Source of the DNA: Bacillota bacterium
GTDB taxonomy: Bacteria > Bacillota > Bacilli > Bacillales > Cytobacillaceae
DNA length: 24,240 bases
Assembly: GCA_023387295.1 (NCBI GenBank)
Contig: JAEWIG010000182.1
Location: forward strand, 1-24,240
Direction of reading: 5' to 3'
Below the pieces are notes generated by a model. It worked only from the letters and a program-made list of their open reading frames with translations. It was not told where the DNA came from and did not search any database. Made by a program: the position numbers and the translations under genes. This document shows, piece by piece, positions 8,087-15,082 of this stretch (positions are counted from its first letter, which is position 1; every line of letters begins with the position of its first letter).

Positions 8087-8806
8087 ATGAAAGGAAATAT
8101 CCAAAATCGAAACGAATTTTTAAGTCATATTGCCAATCAACTAGGTAGGAATAAAACTAATTCGGAAATAGATAAGCCAAGGTGGAGCTTTCAGCCACAG
8201 GATGAAGTGCTGAAAGAAGCTAGTTTAGATGCTTTATTAGAAGTTCTTCAGAAACAATGCACGAGCATCCACACTGATTTTGTCGTTACGAAGAAAAGTG
8301 AACTTGTAGAGACAGTGCGAAATGCGGTCATGAAGTATGGTGGTGGTCCTGTTGTCGCGTGGAGGGATTCTCGTTTTGAGGAATTCGGACTTTCTCCACT
8401 TTTTCATCAAATTTGGAGTGAAGAAAAGGTTGAATTTCATGAATGGGATTTTAGAATGGAAGATGAAAATATTAAATTGGCTGAAAGAGCAAATGTGGGG
8501 ATCACCATTAGTGATATTACATTAGCAGAATCAGGGACAGCTGTTCTTCTTAGTAGCAAGGATCGTGGTAGGACCGTTAGCTTTTTGCCTGTTTCCTCTC
8601 TTATTATCATTCCGAAAAGTACGATCGTGCCGAGATTGACTCAAGCAGCAAGAATAATAAGGGAAAAGGTGAAAAAAGGGGAGCATTTAGCTTCTTGCAT
8701 CAATTTCATTACTGGTCCAAGTAACTCTGCAGATATTGAATCGAAGCTTGTTGTTGGTGTGCATGGGCCCGTACGCGCTGCTTATATCGTGGTAGAGGAT
8801 TTATAG
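8087..8806 (+). CDS. lutC: L-lactate utilisation protein LutC, LUD domain
   Basis: Third subunit of LutABC, 239 residues. It is an LUD-domain protein with the conserved ANVGITISDITLAESGTAVLLSS block around residues 135-157 and the ITGPSNSADIE motif near the C terminus. Its ribosome site (GGAGGGGAG) lies within the end of lutB, and the spacing of two bases to the lutB stop indicates translational coupling. The role of each subunit in B. subtilis LutABC is not separated in detail; the whole operon is needed for growth on L-lactate. Confidence 0.95.
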   Translation: MKGNIQNRNEFLSHIANQLGRNKTNSEIDKPRWSFQPQDEVLKEASLDALLEVLQKQCTSIHTDFVVTKKSELVETVRNAVMKYGGGPVVAWRDSRFEEFGLSPLFHQIWSEEKVEFHEWDFRMEDENIKLAERANVGITISDITLAESGTAVLLSSKDRGRTVSFLPVSSLIIIPKSTIVPRLTQAARIIREKVKKGEHLASCINFITGPSNSADIESKLVVGVHGPVRAAYIVVEDL

Positions 8807-8822
8807 AAGCAAGATTGCGAAA

Positions 8823-8999
8823 TTATTTATTTAAGGCTTGATAAATATTTAATAATTTATCAAGCTTTTGACTTATTTCAATTGTGTTATTACTTTGCAA
8901 GCCTTCATTCAGCCCTATTTCAACCATTTTCTCTCTTAAGGATTGAATACTAACTAAAAGCGACTGTTTCGACTCTATCGTATAAGGAAAGAAAGACAT
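8823..8999 (-). CDS. Spo0E-family aspartyl-phosphate phosphatase
   Basis: A 58-residue protein of the Spo0E/YisI/YnzD family, which dephosphorylates the sporulation regulator Spo0A~P and so delays sporulation. The helix-turn-helix hairpin is visible: IQSLREKMVEIGLNEGL (about 18-34), then the signature SQKLD at 43-47 in the second helix. The start ATG at 8999 is preceded by AGGAGG six bases upstream; an in-frame ATG further up (9020) has no ribosome site. Which member of the family this is cannot be told from the sequence. It is transcribed alone and converges on lutC. Confidence 0.9.
   Translation of the reverse strand: MSFFPYTIESKQSLLVSIQSLREKMVEIGLNEGLQSNNTIEISQKLDKLLNIYQALNK
8836..8869 (+). 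terminator. Terminator of lutABC inside the end of the next gene
   Basis: An 11-bp perfect stem GCTTGATAAAT/ATTTATCAAGC (8836-8846 with 8855-8865) is followed by TTTT. It lies inside the last codons of the convergent Spo0E-like gene, so one sequence serves as both coding region and lut terminator. The T-run is short. Confidence 0.6.
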
Positions 9000-9086
9000 T
9001 TTTTCCTCCTGATGAAACATTATTTAATATATTTCCAATACTAACAGGTATTCCCTATTAGTAAAGTGTTTTTTATCACCGAATGC

Positions 9087-9126
9087 AGGAGGATTTTGTA
9101 TGTTAACATACATTTTGCTAGACTAA
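9087..9126 (+). other. Ribosome site and eight-codon mini-ORF before a terminator
   Basis: AGGAGG at 9087-9092 is followed, after seven bases, by ATG 9100 and an eight-codon frame (MLTYILLD, TAA 9124-9126). The frame runs into the left arm of a strong plus-strand terminator. Both neighbouring genes are on the minus strand, so this belongs to no known transcript. It could be a leader-type peptide, a small RNA or a gene remnant. Confidence 0.35.
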
Positions 9127-9165
9127 TCACCATTTTAATGGCCGGAATAGTCTAGCAAATTTTTT
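9115..9165 (+). terminator. Plus-strand Rho-independent terminator without an assigned gene
   Basis: A perfect 11-bp stem (TTGCTAGACTA at 9115-9125 with its complement at 9148-9158) is followed by six T at 9160-9165. The T-run is on the plus strand only, and the right arm overlaps the 3' end of the minus-strand SRAP gene. Confidence 0.75.
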
Positions 9166-9829
9166 GAATGAGCTCGATAGAATTATGTTTCGGTGAATTA
9201 ACAAGAGAAGAAACTTCGTATGTTTCCATATAGTCAGAGCTAAGTGGTGTTAATAAAGTATCAAGAAATTCAGTTTTCGTTATAGCTGGATTTAGCCATT
9301 TTTCTTCATCACTTTTTTTAAGAATGGCAGGCATTCGGTCATGTATATCTTTTACAAGGTCGTTGGGCTCTGTTGTGATGACAGAACAAGTATAGACAGA
9401 TTCCCCTTCAGGAGATTTCCAATGCTCCCAAATACCAGCCATCGCAAACAGCTCACCAGATTTTAACTTTATTCGCATCGGGGTTTTTGTTTTATCCTCA
9501 TGACGTTTCCATTCATAGAAGCTATCAGCAATGATTACGCATCTCCGCTTCATATAGGCATGACGAAAACTGGGCTTTTCAGTTAATGTCTCTGCTCTAG
9601 CGTTAATCATTTTGTAGCCAATTTTTTTATCTTTTGCCCAAGGAGGAATTAATCCCCACTTCAAAAAGCCTAAACGATTTTTCTTCCCATCATTAATAAC
9701 AGCTAATACAGATTGAGAGGGAGCGGCATTGTAATTAGGGGTATATTGTTCTTCGTGAATAGCTGCCTCAATGTCAAAACGACTAATAATTTCTGTGAAT
9801 GTAGCTGTAAGCGTAAAACGACCGCACAT
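9152..9829 (-). CDS. SRAP-domain abasic-site processing protein (YedK/HMCES family)
   Basis: A 225-residue SRAP protein. The family forms a covalent thiazolidine link between its N-terminal cysteine and abasic sites in single-stranded DNA, protecting them from strand breakage. All key residues are visible: Cys2 right after the initiator Met (MCGRF), Asn76 (NARAE), Glu106 (SFYEWK) and His163 (HDRMP). The start is fixed by the required Cys2 and by GAGGTGG upstream. It is monocistronic, with a compact promoter region between it and the YkuD-domain gene. B. subtilis homologues are YoqW, YoaM and YobE; I cannot say which is the orthologue. Confidence 0.95.
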   Translation of the reverse strand: MCGRFTLTATFTEIISRFDIEAAIHEEQYTPNYNAAPSQSVLAVINDGKKNRLGFLKWGLIPPWAKDKKIGYKMINARAETLTEKPSFRHAYMKRRCVIIADSFYEWKRHEDKTKTPMRIKLKSGELFAMAGIWEHWKSPEGESVYTCSVITTEPNDLVKDIHDRMPAILKKSDEEKWLNPAITKTEFLDTLLTPLSSDYMETYEVSSLVNSPKHNSIELIQKIC

Positions 9830-9898
9830 CGAACCACCTCAAACCGTTTTTATTTTTCATTCCATCCAACTCTATCATAGCATTTACGCTTGTTTTGA

Positions 9899-10234
9899 TC
9901 ATTTATGAATGACAACAGGAGTACCAATGGGAACTTTTGCTGATAAATCTAAAACATCATGATTGTACATTCTAATACAACCATGAGAAACATTCTTGCC
10001 AATTGAGGCAGGATTATTCGTTCCATGTATCCCGTAATGAGGCTTAGATAGTCCCATCCAAAGTACCCCAAATGGCCCACCAGGATTACTTTGTTTATTG
10101 ATAATCTTATAGGTTCCTGTAGGTGTAGGTGTTAACATTTTTCCTACTGCTATCGGATAAGTTTTTAAAAGTTTTCTACCATCAAAAAGTTTTAATTGAT
10201 GCTTTGAAGTAGATACATTAATCCATTTTGCCAT
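9899..10234 (-). CDS. Minimal L,D-transpeptidase (YkuD domain only)
   Basis: A 111-residue protein made almost only of the YkuD catalytic domain, which cross-links peptidoglycan through 3-3 bonds or modifies it. The active-site signature is complete: HGT at 70-72 and SHGC at 83-86 with the nucleophile Cys86, then IR. I chose ATG 10234, with GGAG nine bases upstream; ATG 10249 lacks a ribosome site. Unlike B. subtilis YkuD it has no LysM domain, and no signal peptide is visible, so export is unexplained. Such short forms occur in Bacillus and may act in the spore cortex or mother cell, but that is inference. Confidence 0.9.
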   Translation of the reverse strand: MAKWINVSTSKHQLKLFDGRKLLKTYPIAVGKMLTPTPTGTYKIINKQSNPGGPFGVLWMGLSKPHYGIHGTNNPASIGKNVSHGCIRMYNHDVLDLSAKVPIGTPVVIHK

Positions 10235-10346
10235 AAACCTCAACTCCATTTTTGAATAGTGTATGTAGAGTCAGAGGTTTTTGATAGTTAATATACCATT
10301 TCAACAAACAAGGGACTTATTGAATAATGGTTTAATTGTAATAATA

Positions 10347-10370
10347 CTCCAATAATTAGCAGTATTGGAG
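10347..10370 (-). terminator. Weak hairpin after the deacetylase gene
   Basis: An 8-bp stem CTCCAATA/TATTGGAG with an eight-base loop, 26-49 bases beyond the deacetylase stop. On the minus strand it is followed by TATTATTAC rather than a clean T-run, so termination is likely but not certain. Confidence 0.4.
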
Positions 10371-10395
10371 CTGATTTTTATGGATAGGGTTAAAT

Positions 10396-11139
10396 TTATT
10401 TACAAAAATGTTCTGAATGATTATTGGAATAGAAAAGCATGTCTGAAACGGTGACACACTCAAAATTGTTTTTAGTCAAAAAATCTAAAATAGGATCCAG
10501 GGCATTAACGGTTTTGGTCCGATCGCCGCCAGAATCATGAAGTAAAACGATATCTCCTGGTTTTGCAGATGAAATGACATGTTTAGAAATTTTATTAGCA
10601 TTAGTCCCATTCCAATCTTTCGGGTCCTGATGCCATGACCACATAACCACTAGATAATTATTTTTAACCGCAGTATTAATAATTAAATCATTGTAAAATC
10701 CACCTACTGGACGAAAAAGGGTGGGTTTAATGTTTGTAATACTCTTTATACTTTCAGCTGTTTTGTCTAATTCAGTTACCAATTTTTTTGAATTCATTTT
10801 ATTGCCCCGAGTATGATTGTAAGTATGATTTGCCACTTCATGTCCTTCTTTTACTATTCTTTTTATTACATCTGGATGTTCATCGACTTTTTTTCCAATT
10901 ACGAAAAAAGTAGCTTTTGCATTGTATTTAGCTAAAATATCGAGTATTTGTGGAGTATAGACAGGATGAGGTCCATCATCAAAAGTAATTGCAATCATTT
11001 TTTTATTTGTTTTGATTTCCCAAATGGCGTGGCCGGTTTTTTCATATTCTTCCCGGCTACGAGTGTTAGCTTCTGTAGGGATGCTAGTTAATAAAAGCGT
11101 AGTGATGAGGAAAAAAATAATGAATAAGTATCTCTGCAA
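10396..11139 (-). CDS. Secreted polysaccharide deacetylase (CE4/NodB family)
   Basis: A 247-residue deacetylase of carbohydrate esterase family 4, which removes acetyl groups from peptidoglycan or chitin-like sugars. A hydrophobic N-terminal stretch (residues 4-20) followed by PTEA fits a signal peptide. NodB motifs in order: TFDDGPHP with Asp54 and Asp55, the metal-binding HTYNH (His105, His109), RPVGG, a Trp-containing MWSWHQDPKDW segment, and LLHD. The start is TTG at 11139 with AAGGGGAG at good spacing; no better Met precedes the signal peptide. Overall it resembles the YheN/PdaA-like proteins of Bacillus, but I cannot name the orthologue or its target glycan. It is divergent from the aldo/keto reductase. 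Confidence 0.9.
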   Translation of the reverse strand: MQRYLFIIFFLITTLLLTSIPTEANTRSREEYEKTGHAIWEIKTNKKMIAITFDDGPHPVYTPQILDILAKYNAKATFFVIGKKVDEHPDVIKRIVKEGHEVANHTYNHTRGNKMNSKKLVTELDKTAESIKSITNIKPTLFRPVGGFYNDLIINTAVKNNYLVVMWSWHQDPKDWNGTNANKISKHVISSAKPGDIVLLHDSGGDRTKTVNALDPILDFLTKNNFECVTVSDMLFYSNNHSEHFCK

Positions 11140-11280
11140 TTTAGTTCTCCCCTTGTTTCATTTATAAGCTTTAGCATATGCCATTTTTTTAGAACTATTA
11201 TTAAATTTATTTACTCTATGAAAGAAAATATATGGTCGAGAAAACGATCTAAATAGGGGGTTTACTAGAAAAATGAAATT

Positions 11281-11308
11281 TCTGTTTGAAACGGATGCGA
11301 TAAACAGA
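11281..11308. promoter_or_regulatory. Inverted repeat between divergent genes
   Basis: TCTGTTT (11281-11287) and AAACAGA (11302-11308) form a 7-bp dyad with a 14-base centre, in the 254-bp region between the deacetylase (minus) and aldo/keto reductase (plus) starts. It could be an operator; no known consensus fits. Confidence 0.2.
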
Positions 11309-11393
11309 CTGATTATATTAGTGCCGATGAATACGTCACAATATATAACAATATAATTAAAGTGGATAATAAAGCAATGAAGGGGATGTTCTG

Positions 11394-12386
11394 ATGGATT
11401 ATATAAAACTTGGAAATACAGGATTAGATGTATCAAGGATTTGTCTTGGAGGCATGAGCTTTGGCATTCCAAATCGAGGACTTCATCAATGGGTACTTGA
11501 GGAAGAGCGGAGTAGGCCAATTATTAAAAGAGCCCTTGAGCTAGGAATTAATTTTTTTGATACAGCGAATGTGTACCAAGGTGGAACAAGCGAGGAGATC
11601 ATGGGTAGGACTCTAAAAGATTATGCAAATCGTGATGAAATTGTCATAGCCACAAAGGTGTATTCCCGTATGCACGAAGGTCCAAATGGCGCAGGGCTAT
11701 CACGAAAGGCAATCATGAGTGAGATTGATAAGAGCCTTAAGAGACTGGGAACTGATTTTGTCGACCTTTATCAAATCCACCGATGGGATTACCATACTCC
11801 CATTGAAGAAACGATGGAAGCATTGCATGATGTGGTGAAGGCGGGGAAGGCAAGATATATTGGTGCTTCTGTGATGTACGCATGGCAGTTTCTTAAAGCG
11901 AACAATGTCGCTGAGAAAAATGGGTGGATCCGGTTTGTATCGATGCAGAATCATTTAAATCTCATTTACCGAGAAGAGGAGAGAGAGATGTTGCCTCTTT
12001 GTATGGAAGAAAAAATTGGAGTTCTTCCATTTAGTCCACTTGCTTCAGGAAGATTGGCGCGTGACTGGTCGGAATCAACCTATCGTTCCGAAACTGATCA
12101 AGTTCAAAAAGCAAAATACGATGCGACTGCTGAGGCAGACAGATTGGTAGTGGAACGAGTTACAGATATCGCAAAAAAACACGGTGTACCTCGCGCTCAA
12201 ATTGCGCTTGCTTGGTTATTACAAAAAGAGCCTGTAACAGCTCCAATTATTGGTGCTACGAAAATATCTCATCTTGAAGATGCAGTAGCTGCTATATCGA
12301 TTAGATTAACATCTAAAGAAATTGCGTCTCTAGAAGAGCTATATGTCCCCCACCCAATATATGGGGTAAATATTGGCTTTAATTAA
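11394..12386 (+). CDS. Aldo/keto reductase
   Basis: A 330-residue NADPH-dependent oxidoreductase with a TIM-barrel fold. The catalytic tetrad is complete: Asp56 and Tyr61 (FFDTANVYQ), Lys88 (ATKV) and His129 (QIHRWD). The C-terminal cofactor-binding segment (PIIGATKISHLEDA) is present. AAGGGG precedes ATG 11394 at the normal distance. Sequence features such as GTSEEIMGR and HRWDYHTPIEETMEAL are those of the YajO/YghZ-type branch acting on small aldehydes or sugars; the physiological substrate cannot be inferred. It is monocistronic, and convergent with the YkvA-like gene. Confidence 0.95.
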   Translation: MDYIKLGNTGLDVSRICLGGMSFGIPNRGLHQWVLEEERSRPIIKRALELGINFFDTANVYQGGTSEEIMGRTLKDYANRDEIVIATKVYSRMHEGPNGAGLSRKAIMSEIDKSLKRLGTDFVDLYQIHRWDYHTPIEETMEALHDVVKAGKARYIGASVMYAWQFLKANNVAEKNGWIRFVSMQNHLNLIYREEEREMLPLCMEEKIGVLPFSPLASGRLARDWSESTYRSETDQVQKAKYDATAEADRLVVERVTDIAKKHGVPRAQIALAWLLQKEPVTAPIIGATKISHLEDAVAAISIRLTSKEIASLEELYVPHPIYGVNIGFN

Positions 12387-12411
12387 TTACGGAACCACAA
12401 CAGCTAAGATA

Positions 12412-12807
12412 TTAATTTTTCTCCTTCCATACTCTAAATTTTTCAAGGTCGTTAGAGATTTGTTTTAGGATAAATCCAATTACGGCAGCATCATCGACAA
12501 TACCTAAACCAGCAATGAAATCAGGAATTATGTCAATTGGAGTAACGAAGTAAAGAATACCTGCAATAATCGTTATGATGGAACGTTTAGAGACTTCTTT
12601 ATATTCACCTTTAATCCAAGCCTTAAGCATTTTGAATAAAAGCTGAAGCTTATCCCAAACCTCACTTAAAGATCCTTTCTTCTTGTTAGCTTTTTTCATT
12701 GCACGATTTAATAAACCTTGAGTTTTATCTTTGTCTTCATAGTATTCGTATGCCTTTGATTCATACTTCTGATAACCATTTTCATAATTTTGATTATTCT
12801 CGGTCAT
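12412..12807 (-). CDS. YkvA/DUF1232 small membrane protein
   Basis: A 131-residue protein with a charged N-terminal half and a hydrophobic C-terminal block of the DUF1232 family. The block reads IIAGILYFVTPIDIIPDF around residues 82-99, followed by GIVDDAAVIGF. The PxDIIPDF-type motif is the family hallmark. AGGTGG lies five bases before the ATG. The function of the family is not known to me. It is convergent with the aldo/keto reductase gene; about 25 bases separate the stops. Confidence 0.85.
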   Translation of the reverse strand: MTENNQNYENGYQKYESKAYEYYEDKDKTQGLLNRAMKKANKKKGSLSEVWDKLQLLFKMLKAWIKGEYKEVSKRSIITIIAGILYFVTPIDIIPDFIAGLGIVDDAAVIGFILKQISNDLEKFRVWKEKN

Positions 12808-12941
12808 AGTACCACCTAACCTTCAATTAGTCATTTTTTTATAAATATTTTAAGGGTATTAGTGAGTTTAAGCAAATAGTTAATTAGAAAGGACAGTTGC
12901 TCAAAGAATGTACTAAATGTGTAGTGTGTTTCCGAAAATAG

Positions 12942-12970
12942 AAAAACCCCTTCGAATCTAATTAAGGGGT
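12942..12970 (-). terminator. Terminator overlapping the end of the DUF4177 gene
   Basis: On the minus strand ACCCCTT (12964-12970) pairs with AAGGGGT (12946-12952), followed by TTTTT. The stem includes the final codons and the stop of the small gene. Confidence 0.7.
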
Positions 12971-13146
12971 CTCTCGAAAATCAATTCAAAATAGGCAGCT
13001 GAACCGTATCCCTTAGTTGAAGGCGCAAATATTTGGACAAATCTCCATCCATTAGACGCGTGTTTGTGAATAATATTTTGATAATCTTGTTTGGGTTTAC
13101 TGTTCCAAGCTCCTAGTTCGACTTTAACAAATTTGTATTCGTACAT
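12958..13146 (-). CDS. DUF4177-like small protein
   Basis: A 62-residue soluble protein. The pattern MYEYKFVKVE, then a central helix, then ASNGWRFVQIFAP and a final strand YFELIFER is that of DUF4177, a small alpha/beta family common in Bacillus with no known function. I start it at ATG 13146, seven bases after GAGGTG; a GTG three codons upstream lies within that ribosome site and is less likely. It is monocistronic with its own terminator. Confidence 0.85.
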   Translation of the reverse strand: MYEYKFVKVELGAWNSKPKQDYQNIIHKHASNGWRFVQIFAPSTKGYGSAAYFELIFERPLN

Positions 13147-13254
13147 TGATTTCACCTCTTGGAAATGTTTTCTAGTTTATATACGAATTGAGCGAAAAAA
13201 AGTTTCGAATGGCTCTTTTTACATATTTTGTTGTTTTGCCTACAAATTTTCCCC

Positions 13255-13440
13255 TTGATTTCCGCTGCGGGCACGCAGCGATCGCGGGGAGTGACGTGAG
13301 CCTCCTCGGCGCTTGCGCCTGTGGGGTCTCACGCTTCCCTCCATTCCCGCAGGATATTGAATAAGCTTCCTTGAATAAACACCGCACGAAGGAAATGCGG
13401 AAGCATTTACGAGGAGTCAAGTGCCCTTCGCTACAATCAA
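13255..13440. repeat. GC-rich Bacillus-type interspersed repeat, probably composite
   Basis: A 186-bp block far richer in G+C than its surroundings. It begins TTGATTTCCGCTGCGGGCAC (13255-13274) and ends with the imperfect inverse GTGCCCTTCGCTACAATCAA (13421-13440), 14 of 20 positions matching. Inside are further stems: GGCGC/GCGCC around 13309-13319, and CGTGAG (13295-13300) with CTCACG (13328-13333). I recognise the CTCCTCGGCGC, CATTCCCGCAGGA and GTCAAGTGCCCTTCGCT pieces as a repeat seen at many loci of Bacillus genomes. About 57 bases (13355-13411) interrupt the form I remember. Open frames across it are artefacts of GC content. The rest of the gap 13147-13583 shows nothing coding. Confidence 0.75.
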
Positions 13441-13583
13441 CTCAGATAATTAAACAAAAATTGCACTAAAAGCAACAAATTTTACGATAAGAGCCTTCTG
13501 AGTAGAATCATAAGAATAATTTTGTTTCGTAGTTAACAAATACAAAACAGCATCCTTTTATTAGATGTTGTATTAAAAAAGAT

Positions 13584-14126
13584 CTAATCCTCTATAATAA
13601 GGAAATCTTGTAAGTTATTTTCAATGTAGTCATTTATTTTAATAATAGTTAGTGGTGAAGTATTTTCAAATATGACATGAAGAGATTTGATGGAAGTATG
13701 AAGTTCTTTGTTTTGATTAAGGTCCTCACGTGTAATGGTAAAGTTATCTAAAGAATTAGGGAGATTATGTTTTTTTAGTTCTAGTTCAACTTTCTCAAGA
13801 AGTAAAAGCATGGATTCATCGCTAAAATACTTTATACCAGCTTTGAGTGCAGACCAACTTTTAGGCTGCGCCATAAAATAAGCATTCCACCAATAAAATT
13901 CGTTAATTGATTTACTTACATGATTGTGATAAACATAAAACATAAATAATGCTCTTTGACCTTCAGTTAGTTGCTGGTAAAATTGTTCTTTAATTCGAGA
14001 AGTACTAAAATTAGTTTCCTCCGAGACTTTGTTTTTATAAATCTTTATTATTGGTTCAAAACATTTTTGACTTAGGTCAGAACATTTCAGCAAATCAAAT
14101 TTTTGCTTTTTTACCTTTATTAGCAA
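13584..14126 (-). CDS. Hypothetical protein, unrecognised, 180 residues
   Basis: An intact frame starting at TTG 14126, with AGGAG 11 bases upstream. The product is soluble and probably mostly helical, without signal peptide or membrane segment. A distinctive tract runs LTEGQRALFMFYVYHNH, then EFYWWNAYFMAQPKSWSALKAG at about residues 53-96. I do not recognise a family or a catalytic motif. Codon use is more A+T-rich than in the lut or oxidoreductase genes. It is flanked by the GC-rich repeat on one side and an AT-rich empty stretch on the other, as expected of an accessory gene. Confidence 0.6.
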   Translation of the reverse strand: MLIKVKKQKFDLLKCSDLSQKCFEPIIKIYKNKVSEETNFSTSRIKEQFYQQLTEGQRALFMFYVYHNHVSKSINEFYWWNAYFMAQPKSWSALKAGIKYFSDESMLLLLEKVELELKKHNLPNSLDNFTITREDLNQNKELHTSIKSLHVIFENTSPLTIIKINDYIENNLQDFLIIED

Positions 14127-14459
14127 ATTTAATCACGCTCCTAATTTAATAATACAATATTTGGTATTTTTTTATACGAATCTTTTTTCACAGTACGATT
14201 TATATTTAAAATTTTTTCTAATTTTAAAGAAACTGATCATCTGAGCATTTTATCTTTATTATTTAATGTGGTAAATAAATCAATGATATTCAATAGTAAG
14301 CCAATAACAATTCCAATTAAAATACCCTACACATTTTTGAATATTTAAGGATGTTGATTTCCGCTCTAATCAACAGGTTCAAAGATCAACATTGTTCATT
14401 TACAGAGCCTTTATTAAAGGATTATATCTTCTTTTGTCGAATTCTCCATTTAGTAAGGA
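14127..14459. other. AT-rich intergenic stretch, possible gene remnant
   Basis: No complete gene is visible. On the minus strand 14326-14237 is an open stretch translating to a hydrophobic peptide with GIVIGLLLNIIDLF, ending at TGA and preceded directly by an in-frame TAG, with no ATG, GTG or ribosome site ahead. It may be the tail of a decayed small membrane protein gene. Confidence 0.25.
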
Positions 14460-14468
14460 GTGAGTATT

Positions 14469-14741
14469 TTGAAAAAGGTTTTGTTCTTTGAAGGTGTAGA
14501 AAAGCTTGAGTTCATTAATACATTAGAGAACCAACTTAAGATTAAAAACAGGCTGTTAGGATTAATAATTTCAAATGATAATAGAAAAACAAGAAAGTTA
14601 GAGAGTAGTAAAAAGGCATTTAAATATGAACAACAGATAATAATCCTGCAAAATATGTTGAATATTTGTATGAATATTAAATCGAGGGAAGATATAAGGA
14701 GACTCAATAATATGATTGGACAGTATAATTCATTAGAATAA
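14469..14741 (+). CDS. Hypothetical protein, unrecognised, 90 residues
   Basis: TTG 14469 is eight bases after AAGGAG (14455-14460), which fixes the start; a GTG at 14460 overlaps that site and is excluded. The product starts MKKVLFFEGVEKLEF and continues as a charged, predicted helical, possibly coiled-coil protein (LENQLKIKNRLLGL; KYEQQIIILQNMLNI) rich in Lys, Asn and Ile. I know no family for it. It stands alone between an AT-rich empty stretch and tRNA-Arg. Confidence 0.5.
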   Translation: MKKVLFFEGVEKLEFINTLENQLKIKNRLLGLIISNDNRKTRKLESSKKAFKYEQQIIILQNMLNICMNIKSREDIRRLNNMIGQYNSLE

Positions 14742-14826
14742 TAACACGATATACCTACATTTCATAAAGTCCTATACCCTTCGTTTATGTCCTACGTTCA
14801 CCAAATCGAAGTCCTTTATAAAAAGA

Positions 14827-14867
14827 AAAACCGCTAAACCCTTGATTTAAAAAGGTTTAGCGGTTTT
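14827..14867. terminator. Strong bidirectional terminator next to tRNA-Arg
   Basis: A perfect 14-bp stem AAAACCGCTAAACC (14827-14840) with its complement (14854-14867). On the minus strand it is followed by a long T-rich stretch 11 bases or more past the tRNA 3' end, so it terminates the tRNA transcript; it can also stop the plus-strand 90-residue gene. Confidence 0.9.
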
Positions 14868-14877
14868 CCTTTTGCTA

Positions 14878-14951
14878 CGTCCCAGATAGGAATCGAACCT
14901 ACGACCTACAGCTTAGGAGGCTGTCGCTCTATCCTACTGAGCTACTGGGAC
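14878..14951 (-). tRNA. tRNA-Arg (anticodon CCU)
   Basis: On the minus strand a full cloverleaf can be read: acceptor GTCCCAG (14951-14945) pairing with CTGGGAC (14885-14879), D-arm with AGCTCAGTAGGATAGAGC, anticodon stem ACAGC/GCTGT around the loop CTCCTAA (anticodon CCT, decoding AGG), and T-arm with GGTTCGAATCC. The 3' CCA is not encoded. It is a single gene with its own promoter and terminator. Confidence 0.97.
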
Positions 14952-14977
14952 ATGATACAATTTCAATAACATCAGTT

Positions 14978-15007
14978 ATTATAAACCTATTTTTTAAGTA
15001 GAGTCAA
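14978..15007 (-). promoter_or_regulatory. Sigma-A promoter of tRNA-Arg
   Basis: On the minus strand TTGACT (15007-15002) and TATAAT (14983-14978) are separated by 18 bases. The predicted transcript start lies about 20 bases before the mature tRNA 5' end. Confidence 0.8.
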
Positions 15008-15082
15008 TCATTTCAAGTTATGAAAAAAAGACGCAAATGGTGCGCCCGAATTTGTGCGAAATTCCAGGTGTAAAATTAAAGT

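Noticed and set aside
11273..11356. A 27-codon plus-strand frame (MKFLFETDAINRL...) between the deacetylase and the aldo/keto reductase
   Set aside because: The nearest G-rich stretch (AGGGGG) is too far from the ATG, and there is no terminator or family resemblance.
11158..11520. A 120-codon minus-strand frame overlapping the aldo/keto reductase start
   Set aside because: It overlaps a certain gene on the other strand, has no ribosome site, and its composition fits a shadow frame.
13172..13420. An 82-codon minus-strand frame across the GC-rich block
   Set aside because: It lies in a repeat with stem-loops and has no ribosome site or recognisable protein features; such frames in this repeat are spurious.
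14878..14951. Phage or island attachment site in tRNA-Arg
   Set aside because: No repeated copy of the tRNA 3' end and no integrase gene is present in the window.
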